Assembly: GCF_014649815.1 (NCBI RefSeq)
Contig: NZ_BMTT01000002.1
Coordinates: forward strand, 558,001-622,000
Source of the DNA: Streptomyces mutabilis
Lineage (GTDB): Bacteria > Actinomycetota > Actinomycetes > Streptomycetales > Streptomycetaceae
Length of the DNA stretch: 64,000 nucleotides
Direction of reading: 5' to 3'
Positions 16,620-26,700 of the stretch are shown here, in pieces (the first letter of the stretch is position 1; every line of letters starts with the position of its first letter). Position numbers and translations under genes: made by a program. The notes beneath the pieces were generated by a model that did no database searches, was not told where the DNA came from, and saw nothing but the letters and a program-made list of their open reading frames with translations.

Positions 16620-17336
16620 CTACTTGCCGGGGACGCGCACGATGGCGACCTCGCCGGCGGAGGCCGCCGAGGCCAAGGCTGCCGCGTCGGCCTCGTCCAC
16701 GAGGAGGGTGAGCGACTTGCTGCCCGTGCTGACGGTGGAGTCGCTGTCCTTCGTGACGATCTCCACGCGAGCCTCGGCGATGAGCGCGTTGGAGGAGGAC
16801 GACGACGAGTCGTTGTCGGAGGCGTCCGAGCTGCCGGCGCTCCGGGTGCCGACGCGGTAGGCAGCCACGCTGTCGCCGCTCTTGATGTCCGAGGGGTACT
16901 GCCCCTCCTTGAGGGCCACACCGACGGACGCCTTGCCGGCGGGCAGCTTGGCCTCCTTGGCGAACATCTCGCCGACGACGACGGAACCCGCGGGGATCGC
17001 GGACACGGCCTTGTACGTCTTGATCGTGTCGAACTGTTCCCACTTGACGTAGTGGATACCGGGGTCGTCCGCGACCATCACCGAGGTCGAGTTGCTCTTG
17101 CTGATGGAGCCGCCCGCCGGGATGGGGGCCGTCACCTTGACGACCTCGACCCGGTCCCCGGCCCGCAGCACCAGCATCGTCGCACCCAGCGCGCCCAGCA
17201 GGATCAGCAGCACCGCCAGCGCGGCCAGCGCGGGTTTGCGCTCGCGAGGAGGGCTGGGAAGCCGGTCACCGACCGATGGCTGAACCGGAGCCGCGGAACG
17301 TCCCGCTCCCGCCCCCGTACGCTCCTGGATCTTCAC
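16620..17336 (-). CDS. SAF-domain pilus assembly protein, CpaB/RcpC-like
   Basis: 238 residues from GTG with GGGGAGCGG upstream. A Pro-rich cytoplasmic start, one membrane helix (about 36-57, ALAALAVLLILLGALGATML) and an outer SAF domain (VTAPIPAGGSISKSN; AVSAIPAGSVVVGEMF) followed by a Ser/Asp-rich insert and a strand-rich end. RcpC/CpaB proteins bind peptidoglycan or modify pili in Tad systems. First gene of the operon, so the Tad promoter should lie in 17337-17832. Confidence 0.88.
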   Translation of the reverse strand: MKIQERTGAGAGRSAAPVQPSVGDRLPSPPRERKPALAALAVLLILLGALGATMLVLRAGDRVEVVKVTAPIPAGGSISKSNSTSVMVADDPGIHYVKWEQFDTIKTYKAVSAIPAGSVVVGEMFAKEAKLPAGKASVGVALKEGQYPSDIKSGDSVAAYRVGTRSAGSSDASDNDSSSSSSNALIAEARVEIVTKDSDSTVSTGSKSLTLLVDEADAAALASAASAGEVAIVRVPGK

Positions 17337-17832
17337 GCAACCGCTCCCCGTACACCCAAGAAATTGTCTGCCGCGTACTCGCTCGAGCAGCAGTCACCGC
17401 TCAAGCAAGCGCAATCGTCTGTAAATTCGGACACTTCACTCGTGTCCGCCCGACCGGTGGCGTCCCGGGACAACCCCTGACGCACCCGCCTGACCTGGGC
17501 GAATAGCCAGCAGCGAGGCGGGTGTCAAGCCATCGCACCGTATCAGCCGCACATAAGCCCCTCAAGGCTCGCCCGACCCCTCGGGCCTCGCACCTCCCAC
17601 CGTTATCCCTCTGCAACTTCGTTACAGCTCAACCCCTTTGAGAGCAGCTCGACGGTCACCCGTTCAACTGTGCGCGCGCGAATCCGACCGCATCACGGCC
17701 GGACACCGTCCGCGTGCTGTTCGTCACCGTGCGGCCATGATGCCTGCACGGTTCACTCACGAAGGCGCAGACGGCCCGTGCCATGATCTTCGCTCGGACC
17801 GGTGAACGATCGGTACAGCGCAGGGGGAGACG
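17337..17832. promoter_or_regulatory. Divergent intergenic region upstream of the Tad operon
   Basis: No gene is recognised in these 496 bases between the leftward Tad operon and the rightward membrane-protein gene. It is less GC-rich than its flanks. It contains an inverted repeat with 7-base arms, CGGACAC at 17428-17434 and GTGTCCG at 17442-17448, about 95 bases before the Tad start codon, a possible operator. Promoter elements could not be assigned securely. Confidence 0.35.
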
Positions 17833-18765
17833 ATGGACCTGCTTCCGGTGAACGGGGCAGCACTGGCCACCGATGCCAGGGTTCTGGCGGCAGTCCGGAC
17901 CATCAGCACGCGTCACGGCCTCGACTACACCGACGACACGGCGGTGACCGCGCTCCTCGCCGAGCGGCGGCGGGCCTTGGAGGCGGAACAGCGTCGGCCT
18001 GCGGCGTGGCTGGGGGTGCTGGCGGTGACGGCCGGTCTGCTCCTTCCCTTCGTCGTTCCGATGGCCCCCGCGCTGACCGACCATCTCTTCGCCGCGCTCG
18101 GTGCCGCCGGGTGTCTGCTCGTCGTCGGCGTGGCGCTGGTGGTGCACGCGCGCACCGCCTGGAAGCGCGCGCTGACCCACGCCCCGCTCGCCGGCTACCG
18201 CGAGGTGCTCGGTGTGGCCCGCGCGCACGGCATTCCGCTGACGCACGTACCGGCGTGGCTGGAGGGCCGCTCGTCGACCGGGGACGGGAAGGGCGCGGCA
18301 CCGATTCCGACGTACACGGCGGTCGAGCCGCTGCCGGACGACGCACTGCGCGACGAAACGCTGCCGGGTCCGGCACCGTCCCAGGGTGCGGCCGAGCCCG
18401 TCACCGCCCAGGCCGCCGCACCGGTCGCCGTACCGCCGAAACCCGAAGCCGTCCGGTCGTACGAGACGATGGCCGACGTCGGCGGCTGGCACGACGAAAC
18501 GGGCTGTCTGCTGATCCTGGTCGGCGCGGGCGGCGCCATGTGGGCCGCCACTTCCGCCGAACCCGTCGGCTACGGCGCCCTCCTCCTCGTCCCCCTCGCC
18601 GTGTACGTCTGGCTGGTCGGCCGCCGGCAGGGCAGGGAGAAGGAGCGGTTGCGGGAAGCGGCGCTGGCTTACGTCCAGGAGGTCGCGGCAGCGCAGGCGG
18701 CCGGGGCCAAGGTGCCCGAACTCTCGTCCGAGCTTCGCAAACTGACAGAAACACCGCACGCTTGA
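17833..18765 (+). CDS. Membrane protein of unknown function
   Basis: 310 residues from ATG after the strong GGGGGAGA site. Two hydrophobic pairs are visible, about 58-80 with 87-106 and about 230-275, separated by a long Pro/Ala-rich region (140-220); the C-terminal 35 residues are a charged helix. No enzyme motif is seen. It starts a rightward group with a lipoprotein and a WXG-like gene, so a part in type VII secretion or its regulation is possible but not shown. Confidence 0.75.
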   Translation: MDLLPVNGAALATDARVLAAVRTISTRHGLDYTDDTAVTALLAERRRALEAEQRRPAAWLGVLAVTAGLLLPFVVPMAPALTDHLFAALGAAGCLLVVGVALVVHARTAWKRALTHAPLAGYREVLGVARAHGIPLTHVPAWLEGRSSTGDGKGAAPIPTYTAVEPLPDDALRDETLPGPAPSQGAAEPVTAQAAAPVAVPPKPEAVRSYETMADVGGWHDETGCLLILVGAGGAMWAATSAEPVGYGALLLVPLAVYVWLVGRRQGREKERLREAALAYVQEVAAAQAAGAKVPELSSELRKLTETPHA

Positions 18766-18847
18766 CCGAGCGCCTTCACCCTCCCGTCCTTCCCCGACCT
18801 CCCGTCTCCCCCTCACCCGCACTCCGCGCCCCACCGAGGAGCCCTCC

Positions 18848-19639
18848 ATGAAGCGCGCCGCCCCGGCCGCCCTCGCCGTCCTGTCCGCCCTTTCCCTCGC
18901 CGCGCTCACCGCGTGCGGCGGGGACTCAGGCTCGGACGCGGACTCGGCGGAGAAGCCGGCGTCGACCGCCTCGCGGGAGCAGCAACCGACGCCGGAAGAG
19001 CGGCTGAAGCAATTGGTGATCACCGAGGCGGACGTCTCCGGCATGAAGGTGACCGACGCGGACGTGGCGTCCGACAACAGCGAGTACGCCTTCGCCAAGT
19101 CCCCGCAGGAGGTCACCGTCGAGAAGTCCGCCCGCGCCCCACTCGCCCACGCCATGAACCAACTCCCCCTCGGCGAACCGCAGGCCGACCTCACGCGTTC
19201 CCTCAGCTCGTCCCTCAACGAGCCCTTCACGTACGTGATGCTCACGACGTACGAGTCCGCCAAGGCCGCCTCCGCCGTGGCCGGCCTGTCCGGGGCCCTG
19301 GACGCCTGCGCCGGCGGCTTCACCGCCAGGGCCAACGGCAACACGAGCGCCTACGACTCCGTGACCGCCGAGGAGCCCGTGGCAGAGGCCGGTGACGAGT
19401 CGCTCGCCTTCCGGTCGACGCTGGCGTTCCGGGGCGCCACCCATACCGTGCACGGCCAGGCCGTACGCAGCGGTGACGTCGTCGCCGTGTACTTCTCCGT
19501 CGACGGCATGGCCATCGCGAACGCGAGGCCCAGCGACGCGAAGCTGCCGGCTGCGGTGGTGAAGGCGCAGAACGCCAAGCTCTCGTCCGCCGAGGACGTG
19601 GAAGAGCTGGCGCGTTCGTTGGCAGTCTTCGTGCCGTGA
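18848..19639 (+). CDS. Lipoprotein of unknown function
   Basis: 263 residues from ATG with GAGGAG upstream. The signal peptide ends in the lipobox ALTAC (Cys23). The mature part begins with an Asp/Ser linker; PEERLKQLVITEADVSGMKV resembles the opening of sensor-type lipoproteins (PknH-sensor or LpqN-like proteins), and one later Cys occurs. Placed between a membrane protein and a WXG-like gene. A surface-exposed binding role is inferred from the fold-like pattern only. Confidence 0.75.
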   Translation: MKRAAPAALAVLSALSLAALTACGGDSGSDADSAEKPASTASREQQPTPEERLKQLVITEADVSGMKVTDADVASDNSEYAFAKSPQEVTVEKSARAPLAHAMNQLPLGEPQADLTRSLSSSLNEPFTYVMLTTYESAKAASAVAGLSGALDACAGGFTARANGNTSAYDSVTAEEPVAEAGDESLAFRSTLAFRGATHTVHGQAVRSGDVVAVYFSVDGMAIANARPSDAKLPAAVVKAQNAKLSSAEDVEELARSLAVFVP

Positions 19640-19754
19640 GCCAAGAGATGGCACCGTCCGGAAGGCCAGCGTGACCGCACGGACCTACGCCAAGGCTGCG
19701 ACCGTCCAGGATTTCAATCGATCAACCACTGAGCAGCACACGGAGGATCTGTAT

Positions 19755-20060
19755 ATGTCGTTCCTGAAGTTCTTCTCCGACGACGTCAAGGAGATGGCCC
19801 GCACCTTGGAGAACAGTGGCGGCCGCATGAAGGAGGCGTCGAAGGAGATGTCACGGGCCGACTCCAGTCAGGTCGGCCACTCCGAGTTGCAGTCCGCCTG
19901 CGATGACTTCGCCGGATCCTGGGATTACGGATTCGGGCAATTGTCCAAGCTGACGAAAGGTGTCTCCAAGTTCGCCAACAAGGCGTCCGACGAGTTTCTC
20001 AAGATGGACCAGGCACTATATGACGAACTGAAGAAGTCCGGTTCGAATAGGAAGGCCTGA
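19755..20060 (+). CDS. WXG100-like type VII secretion protein
   Basis: 101 residues from ATG 19755 with GGAGG upstream; a longer frame exists but lacks a ribosome site. Two amphipathic helices are separated by GSWDYGF (about 58-64), a variant of the WXG turn. Size and composition fit a small substrate or partner of EccC, encoded 3.7 kb downstream. Confidence 0.75.
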   Translation: MSFLKFFSDDVKEMARTLENSGGRMKEASKEMSRADSSQVGHSELQSACDDFAGSWDYGFGQLSKLTKGVSKFANKASDEFLKMDQALYDELKKSGSNRKA

Positions 20061-20063
20061 GCC

Positions 20064-20660
20064 TCACACGTCAACTCGCGGAGGCCACTCCACGCCTGCA
20101 GCGGTCAGGTGCGCAAGATGCTTCTTCCTCCTGGTGCGGGTCACACCGAGGCCAACAAGGTAGAGCACGAAGAAGGCTCCCCATACAGCCGCCGCAATGA
20201 GAACGTTCCCGACCGTGTAACCGGGGAAAGCAAGGAAGATCGCCATAACGATCGGCAGAATCAGGATGTTGCTCAGCACACGTGGGCTGTACCGGCCGCT
20301 GGCATCGACGACCATCTGCGAATACAGCAGGTCCACTTCCCGTCGCGCCTCCGGTGCCGGAGTCAGTCCGAGGCCCGGCCGCATACCCGGCAGCGCCTTC
20401 TGAACGGGAGCTGAAGGGGTGGACTCCATGAGGGCCGCAGCCCGTTCGCGGGCGTCCGGCGTGCGCCGAAACAGGAAATACGGGTTGTTCAGAGCCGCAT
20501 TACCCGGAGCATGCCCTAGGTAGCGGTAACCGAACCTCTCCGCCACGTACGCGAAGGCCGCGAACTTCTTCAGGCCAGGAAAGCGGGGCCTGACCGCGAA
20601 CTCAGGTGCCTCTTCCGAGACCGCTTTCATCAGTTCGTGCACGAGATGCCGTTCGTCCAT
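20064..20660 (-). CDS. Small membrane protein, unknown
   Basis: 198 residues from ATG with GGAGGAGG upstream. A cytoplasmic N-terminal part (FAVRPRFPGLKKFAAFAYVAERFGY) is followed by two membrane helices (about 128-147 and 152-172) and a basic tail. It faces the WXG-like gene convergently with 3 bases between stops. No family was recognised. It may belong to the adjacent toxin-scaffold system, for example as an immunity or anchoring protein. Confidence 0.65.
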   Translation of the reverse strand: MDERHLVHELMKAVSEEAPEFAVRPRFPGLKKFAAFAYVAERFGYRYLGHAPGNAALNNPYFLFRRTPDARERAAALMESTPSAPVQKALPGMRPGLGLTPAPEARREVDLLYSQMVVDASGRYSPRVLSNILILPIVMAIFLAFPGYTVGNVLIAAAVWGAFFVLYLVGLGVTRTRRKKHLAHLTAAGVEWPPRVDV

Positions 20661-20767
20661 GGCCGCCTCCTCCTTCGGCTCGTACAGGGGTGGGGCCCTA
20701 TCGTGGCATACAGCCTCCGCTGGTAACTTACCGGCTCAGCAAGTTCAGAATCACGGGGAGAAGTCCG

Positions 20768-22117
20768 ATGAGTTCCGATAAGTACCCGAATCTGGGGTTC
20801 GATCCAGCGCCGGGCGATCTCGAGGCCGTACGGGACCTGGTGAAGGCGGTGGGCCGCGTCACCAGTGGCAGCGACACGGCTCAGACGGAGCTGAGCAAGA
20901 TGGGGACGTCGGAGGGGATTTGGGCCGGCAAGGCAGCGACGGCCTTCCAGGACACCTACTCGGCTGTCCCTCCGTATCTGAAGAAGGCGTTGGGGTCGCT
21001 CAACACCGCCCACCGAGCCCTCAGTAGCTGGGAAACGCAACTGGACGGATTCCAGGCACGGGCAAGGAAACTGGAAGAAGAGGCGGCGGAAGCAGCGCGC
21101 AAGGTCAGCTCCGCCCAGGCCGCAGTGGATTCCCTTCCTTCGTCCACCATGGGTATGTCGGAGAAGGACGAGAAGAAGCACGAGAAGGAATCCAAGGAGA
21201 AGAAGGACTCCCTGAATTCCGCCAACGGCGAGCTGTCTGCGATACGCAGCCGGGCACACACGCTTCAGACCGAGCATGGGCAGGCCGCCTCGGACGTCAC
21301 CCGTCTGGTCAAGGGTGCCGCGGATGACGCCCCGCCCGAACCTGGCTGGTTCGAGGAAGCACTGGATGCCGTCGGCGATCTGCTGGCGGACGCGTGGGAC
21401 ACCATCACCGACCCGAATTTCTGGAAGCTGATCGGCGACATCCTGGCCGACATCGCCCTGGTGGTCGGCGTCCTCGCCATCTTCTTCTCCGGCCTCGGCG
21501 TGGCCGCCTTCATCATCGCCGGACTCGCACTTGCCTTCCACTTGGCCGCCAAGGCCGGTGGTGCCGACGTGACCTGGGAAACCATCGCCTGGGATGCCGT
21601 CGGCGTCTTCGCCGGTGGTCTCAGTCTGGCCGGGTCGGCGCTCGCCCAGTCCGGTCGCGCTCTCGTCACCGCGGGCAGAGAACTGCGGCTGTCCTCCGGC
21701 TTCATGAAAGCCCTCGGTAACGTGCGGTTCGGCAACATACTCAACGGGCTTCGCGGACTCCCCAGCGGCGTCGCCAATTCTGCACGCGGTTTGAACATGG
21801 CCGGCAAGGGATGGACCTTCGTCGCCGCCGGCACCGCCGTCGACAAGGCGGCTACATGGGCGGGAGCCGCCCTGGCGGTCGGTTCCAACATGCACAGCGG
21901 GACGTGGGACCAGGGCCGGTGGACGGACGGCGAGTTCAAGATCGGGGACATTCCCGTGGTCGGTCCCTTCATGGACTACTTCGGACCGGTCGACGAGGAC
22001 GAGGTCGTGGCCCCCGGTCCGTCACCCTCCACATTCGACGTTCCGACCGCTCTCAGCTCATCGGGCAGTACCTTCACCAAGCACCTCGACCCCTCGCAGA
22101 TGGGCACGGCCGCATGA
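20768..22117 (+). CDS. WXG/LXG-type secreted scaffold protein without a recognisable toxin tip
   Basis: 449 residues from ATG 20768. The first about 190 residues are long helices with SEGIWAGKAATAFQDTY (the W-x-G-like turn, about 50-66), a Lys/Glu coiled coil (KDEKKHEKESKEKKD), then DAWDTITDPNFWKLIGDI and a hydrophobic pair (about 225-262). A Gly/Ala-rich region follows. This is the same N-terminal layout as the toxin at 4908, but the C-terminus ends in a short Ser/Thr-rich tail rather than an enzyme domain. It may be a toxin that lost its tip or a structural substrate. ATGA overlap with the next gene. Confidence 0.75.
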   Translation: MSSDKYPNLGFDPAPGDLEAVRDLVKAVGRVTSGSDTAQTELSKMGTSEGIWAGKAATAFQDTYSAVPPYLKKALGSLNTAHRALSSWETQLDGFQARARKLEEEAAEAARKVSSAQAAVDSLPSSTMGMSEKDEKKHEKESKEKKDSLNSANGELSAIRSRAHTLQTEHGQAASDVTRLVKGAADDAPPEPGWFEEALDAVGDLLADAWDTITDPNFWKLIGDILADIALVVGVLAIFFSGLGVAAFIIAGLALAFHLAAKAGGADVTWETIAWDAVGVFAGGLSLAGSALAQSGRALVTAGRELRLSSGFMKALGNVRFGNILNGLRGLPSGVANSARGLNMAGKGWTFVAAGTAVDKAATWAGAALAVGSNMHSGTWDQGRWTDGEFKIGDIPVVGPFMDYFGPVDEDEVVAPGPSPSTFDVPTALSSSGSTFTKHLDPSQMGTAA

Positions 22118-22863
22118 GCGCAGAGACTCACGGCCGGTTCGAAGACATCGAGCGCAGCACGGCATCGCCCTTCCACTACGCCTTCCACCACGACGTCCCG
22201 GACGAGTTCGTTCGTCTCCCGGAGCCGACGGCCTCGGACGGCTGGCGCCAAGCCATGACCGAATTGCTGCCCGGGGCGGATTCGGCAGCGCAGGACGCGG
22301 CAAGTGATGGCCTCCGCCGCCAGTTGCCACTGCTGAGTGCCAGGGAGAACGTGCTCCTCACCGCCATGTGTATCGGTACCGAGGAGGTGGACGGCGGTGA
22401 GCGCCTGTCCATGGGCCTGCTGGCGGTCACCGTACGGCCGAGCGGTCACAGCCCGGCCCAACGCCTGTTCACTGCCGAAGGCATCTACCAGGCGACCGCG
22501 AAGAAGTTCTTCTCGGACGTCGCCGAGGACCGACTGGAAGAGATCAGCTTCCCGCTCGGGGAAGGGCTGCAGGGGCCGCAGGACATGGTGCTGGCCACCA
22601 AGCTGCCGTGCGGTCCGGGCGTGATGTCGACCTCGTTGCGCACCCTCCGCTTGCCCGCTCTCGAGGCCGGAATCACCGTGCCGCCTCTCCCTGTGGCCGC
22701 TCTGCAGTTGATCGTGCCCGCACCCCACAGCTACTGCGTGTACGTCACGATCTCCACACCCTCGGTCTTCCTCCTCGATTCCTACAGTGCTCGCATGGCG
22801 CACATCGGACGGTCTCTCAAGTTCGGCGAACCACCTGCGGACGTCGAGTTGACGAACCACTGA
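22114..22863 (+). CDS. Conserved hypothetical protein coupled to the secreted scaffold
   Basis: 249 residues; the ATG overlaps the preceding stop by four bases. No signal peptide or membrane segment. Strand-rich middle (LSMGLLAVTVRPS; DMVLATKLPCGPG) and a closing DSYSARMAHIGRSLKF. Translation coupled to a WXG-type protein suggests a cytoplasmic chaperone, as type VII substrates often have, or an immunity protein. Neither is shown by a motif. Confidence 0.65.
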   Translation: MSAETHGRFEDIERSTASPFHYAFHHDVPDEFVRLPEPTASDGWRQAMTELLPGADSAAQDAASDGLRRQLPLLSARENVLLTAMCIGTEEVDGGERLSMGLLAVTVRPSGHSPAQRLFTAEGIYQATAKKFFSDVAEDRLEEISFPLGEGLQGPQDMVLATKLPCGPGVMSTSLRTLRLPALEAGITVPPLPVAALQLIVPAPHSYCVYVTISTPSVFLLDSYSARMAHIGRSLKFGEPPADVELTNH

Positions 22864-23096
22864 GCCCCCCTGTCACTGGCATCCACCCACCACTTGCAGC
22901 CTCCGATGCCGAGCCCGAAGAGATAGCGCAGGAAGACGGCTCACGGCTAGTTCGAGACACGTACGGGTCTGATCCGTTTCCGGGACGGCTCTTCGGCTGC
23001 GTGTCGAGACGGAGGAGCCCCGAAGCACTCTCCACACGTACCTGCTCCGCCAACCCCTCCCCGACGAGTGACCGGCTCGAGCCGGCCGCCGTCACC

Positions 23097-23128
23097 GGGG
23101 ACCCGCCAGAAGCGTCGGACGGGTCCCC
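23097..23128 (-). terminator. Hairpin after the WXG100 gene
   Basis: Perfect 9-base arms GGGGACCCG (23097-23105) and CGGGTCCCC (23120-23128) with a 14-base loop, ten bases after the stop of the leftward WXG100 gene. It could also end transcripts from the rightward gene ending at 22863. The rest of 22864-23137 shows no gene. Confidence 0.65.
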
Positions 23129-23137
23129 GTGCGGGCA

Positions 23138-23440
23138 CTACTTGCTCCGCGCCTGCTTCGCCAGCTCGTCGTCGATCTGCTCGAACTTGTCGGCAGCCGT
23201 GGTCAGGTAGTCCCCCATGCCGTCCAGGCCGTCGAGGGTGTCCTTCGCGCCCTTGGTGAACTCGTCGAAGTTCTCGTCGAAGGCCTTGGAGGAGGACTTC
23301 GTGACGTAGCCCGACTCGACCAGGTTGGAGATGTACTTGCGGAGGCCGTCGAGCTTCTCGTGGAGCTTTTCCTTCTCCTTCACGACATGCTTGGCCGCGT
23401 CCCGCATGTCCTGGTATGTGATGTCAAGGTCTTTGGCCAT
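23138..23440 (-). CDS. WXG100 family protein (Esx-like)
   Basis: 100 residues from ATG 23440. Two helices around the turn ESGYVTKSSS (about 42-51), the Streptomyces variant of WXG, with the second helix ending in DELAKQARSK. Typical length for an EsxA/EsxB-type substrate. It is divergent from eccC, with 285 bases between them, and is probably a substrate of that machine. Confidence 0.85.
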   Translation of the reverse strand: MAKDLDITYQDMRDAAKHVVKEKEKLHEKLDGLRKYISNLVESGYVTKSSSKAFDENFDEFTKGAKDTLDGLDGMGDYLTTAADKFEQIDDELAKQARSK

Positions 23441-23725
23441 GAAGCCGCTTCCTCTCACAACGCCGCAGGGCCAACCCCCGTGGCTCCTCGTTTGCGGACC
23501 GAACCGGCGCACCGGTCAGGCCGGTCGTATGTGACGACCGGTGTGATGGTCCGTTCTTGAGGCAGCAGCTTACGGGTGAGGCCACTGCTGTCACATCCCT
23601 GCATTGCCTTCGGGAACATTCGGTCACCTCCCTGTTGCCGGGCCGCGACACCCAGCGGATATCGTCGCCTGGACTGTGAGCCGTGTTGCGGAAACGGACG
23701 CGGGAGCCGCCTGGGGAGGACAAGC

Positions 23726-26700
23726 GTGCGACTGACTCTGACCGTCGTCGACCCGTTCGGCGGGGGCACCGCCGACGTCGTGCTCGATGCCGATCCTGAG
23801 TCCACCGTGGGGGACGTCGCTGAGGAGTTGGCCAAGCAGGTCGGCGTCTCGGGCGCGCAGGTCATTCCCATCGGGCATCAGCGGCAGGGGGGCACCGGAA
23901 ACGCGCCGCTCGTGTACGTCGACGGGTACGCCGTCGATCCGTCCGCCACGGTCATCGGATCGCCGTTGCGCGAGGGTGCGGTCGTCAGTCTCCAGGATCC
24001 GTCCGGATGTCTGGTCGGGGAGCCCACGGGACTCGTGGAGTTGCGGATCGTCGGCGGCCCCGGAGCCGGGTTTGTGCACCGGCTCGGCGTCGGGAAGTAC
24101 GACATCGGCAGCGGGAACGCCGCCCACGTCCGTATCGACGACCCCGAACTCGACGCCCGCGCACTCACCCTCTCCGTCGCCACCGACGGCACCTGCAAGG
24201 TCGCCGTGCACTCCGACAAGGAGGGTGTCACCCTCGACGGCGCCCCCATCACGGAGCGGGAGAACGAGAAGAAGGACGAGAAGAGCGGGAAGGGCAAGAG
24301 GAAGAAGAAGAAGGAGGGGGAGAACGACGACGGGGAGGGCGTCAGGGACAAGGACGCCTGGCCGCTCGGGGCGCAGATCGCCGTCGGGAACTCGCTCATC
24401 GAGCTGGCCCGTTACTCGCCTCCCGACGCCGCGCTCAAGTGGTCCGAGGACGGGATCGGGCTGGACTACAACCGGCCGCCCCGGTTGCGCCCGCCGGAGC
24501 GGCAGACCAACTTCCGGCTGCCGTCGCCACCGCGCGAGTACGAGGCGCGGCCGCTGCCCTGGCTGATGGCGTTGACGCCGCTCGTCGGCGCGGTCGTCGC
24601 CGTGGCCATTTTCGGGCGCTGGTACTACCTGATCATGGCGGGGCTCAGCCCGATCCTGCTTTTCGCCAACTACTTCAACGACAAGAAGCACGGGCGCAAG
24701 TCGCACGCCAAGCAGGTCAAGGAGTACGAGGAGCAGAAGGCGCGGATCGAGAAGGACGCGCAGGACGCTCTCGTCACCGAGCGGAACGACCGGCGGCACG
24801 CGATTCCCGATCCGGCCGTCGTACTGTCCGTCGGGACGGGGCCGCGGACGCGGCTGTGGGAGCGGCGGCGGACCGACCGTGACCATCTGCTGCTGCGGGT
24901 GGGAACAGGGCGGCTGCCTTCCGAGGTCGTGCTCGACGATCCCGAGCAGGACGATCACCGTCGCCAGGTCACCTGGAAGATCGAGGACGCCCCCGTCGCG
25001 CTGTCGCTGCGCGGGCTCGGGGTCATCGGCATGGCGGGGCCCGGTGACAGTGCCCGGTCCCTCGGGCGGTGGGCGGTCGCGCAGACCGCCGCGCTGCACA
25101 GCCCCATGGACGTGCAGTTCTACGTGCTGAGCGAGAACTCCGCGCGGAGCGAGTGGGATTGGGTCCGGTGGCTGCCGCATGCCCGGCCCTCGGGTGGCCA
25201 GGACGTCAACGTCCTCATCGGCACCGACGCCGAGACCGTCGGCGCCCGAATCGGAGAGCTGACGCAGATCCTCGACGCGCGCAAGAAGGCCGCCCAGCAG
25301 AACGGCGGACAGGCGTCGACCTTCAGCGATCCCGACATCGTCGTCGTGTGGGACGGGTCGCGGCGGCTGCGGTCGCTGCCGGGTGTCGTACGGCTGCTGC
25401 GCGAGGGGCCTTCCGTGTCCATCTACGCGATCTGCCTCGACGCCGAGGAGCGGTTCCTGCCCGGTGAGTGCCAGGCGTTCGTCGTCGCCGAGCCCAAGGT
25501 GGAGGAGACGAGGCAGCAGCAGGGCGCGCAGCGGCAACAGCGGCAGGTCGCCGGCGGTTTCCCGTCGTTCCAGGCTTGGCACACCGGGGCGGATGCCGCC
25601 GAGTCCGAGCAGCGGGCGCGGGCCGAGAAGCTGCGGCTGCGGGTCGAGGAGGCGGGGGCCGAGCGCATCGCGGACGTGCGGCCGGACTTCGTCACCCCGG
25701 CCTGGTGTCTGCGGCTGGCGCGTTCGCTGTCCGCGTTGCGCGACATCAGTGGGGAGACCGAGGACTCCGCGCTGCCCGGTGCCAGCCGGCTTCTGGACGT
25801 GCTCCAGCTGGAGCCGCCGACCGCCGACGCGATCACCGCGCGGTGGCGGATGGGCGGGCAGTCGACGATGGCCGTCATCGGTGAGTCGTACGACGGCCCC
25901 TTCGGCATCGACATGCGCAAGGACGGGCCGCACGGCCTCATCGCCGGTACGACCGGTTCCGGTAAGTCCGAGCTGTTGCAGACGATCGTGGCGGCTCTGG
26001 CCGTAGCGAACACGCCCGAGAACATGACCTTCGTGCTCGTCGACTACAAGGGCGGGTCCGCGTTCAAGGACTGCGTGAAGCTGCCGCACACCGTCGGCAT
26101 GGTCACCGACCTCGACGCCCACCTCGTGGAGCGCGCGCTGGAGTCTCTGGGTGCCGAGCTGAAGCGGCGCGAGCACATCCTCGCCGCGGCCGACGCCAAG
26201 GACATCGAGGACTACCAGGACCTCGTGCGCCGCGATCCCTCGCACGCTCCCGTGCCGCGACTGCTCATCGTCATCGACGAGTTCGCGTCCATGGTGCGGG
26301 ACCTGCCGGACTTCGTGACCGGGCTCGTGAACATCGCCCAGCGAGGGCGGTCCCTCGGCATTCACCTGCTGCTCGCCACGCAGCGGCCCAGCGGTGTCGT
26401 GTCGCCCGAGATCCGGGCCAACACCAACCTGAGGATCGCGCTGCGGGTGACCGACGGCGGTGAGTCGACGGACGTCATCGACTCGCCGGAGGCCGGGCAC
26501 ATCTCCAAGAGCACCCCGGGTCGCGCCTACGTGCGGCTCGGCCACTCCTCCCTGGTGCCCTTCCAGTCGGGTCGGGTGGGAGGCCGTCGGCCGGGGGCCG
26601 CCGATCCGGCCGCGCTCGCGCCCTGGGTCGGACCGCTGGGCTGGGAGGACCTGGGCCGGGCCGCGCTCACCAAACCGAAGGCCGAGGCCCGCCAGGACGA

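Noticed and set aside
15745-17043. Longer start for the TadZ gene
   Set aside because: The extra N-terminal residues are antisense-like Arg/Gly-rich sequence overlapping the SAF-domain gene; the family starts at MALIALAADKG.
22608-23210. 200-codon plus-strand frame after the 22114 gene
   Set aside because: It overlaps the end of that gene and antisense to the WXG100 gene; composition is Pro/Arg/Ser-rich and there is no ribosome site.
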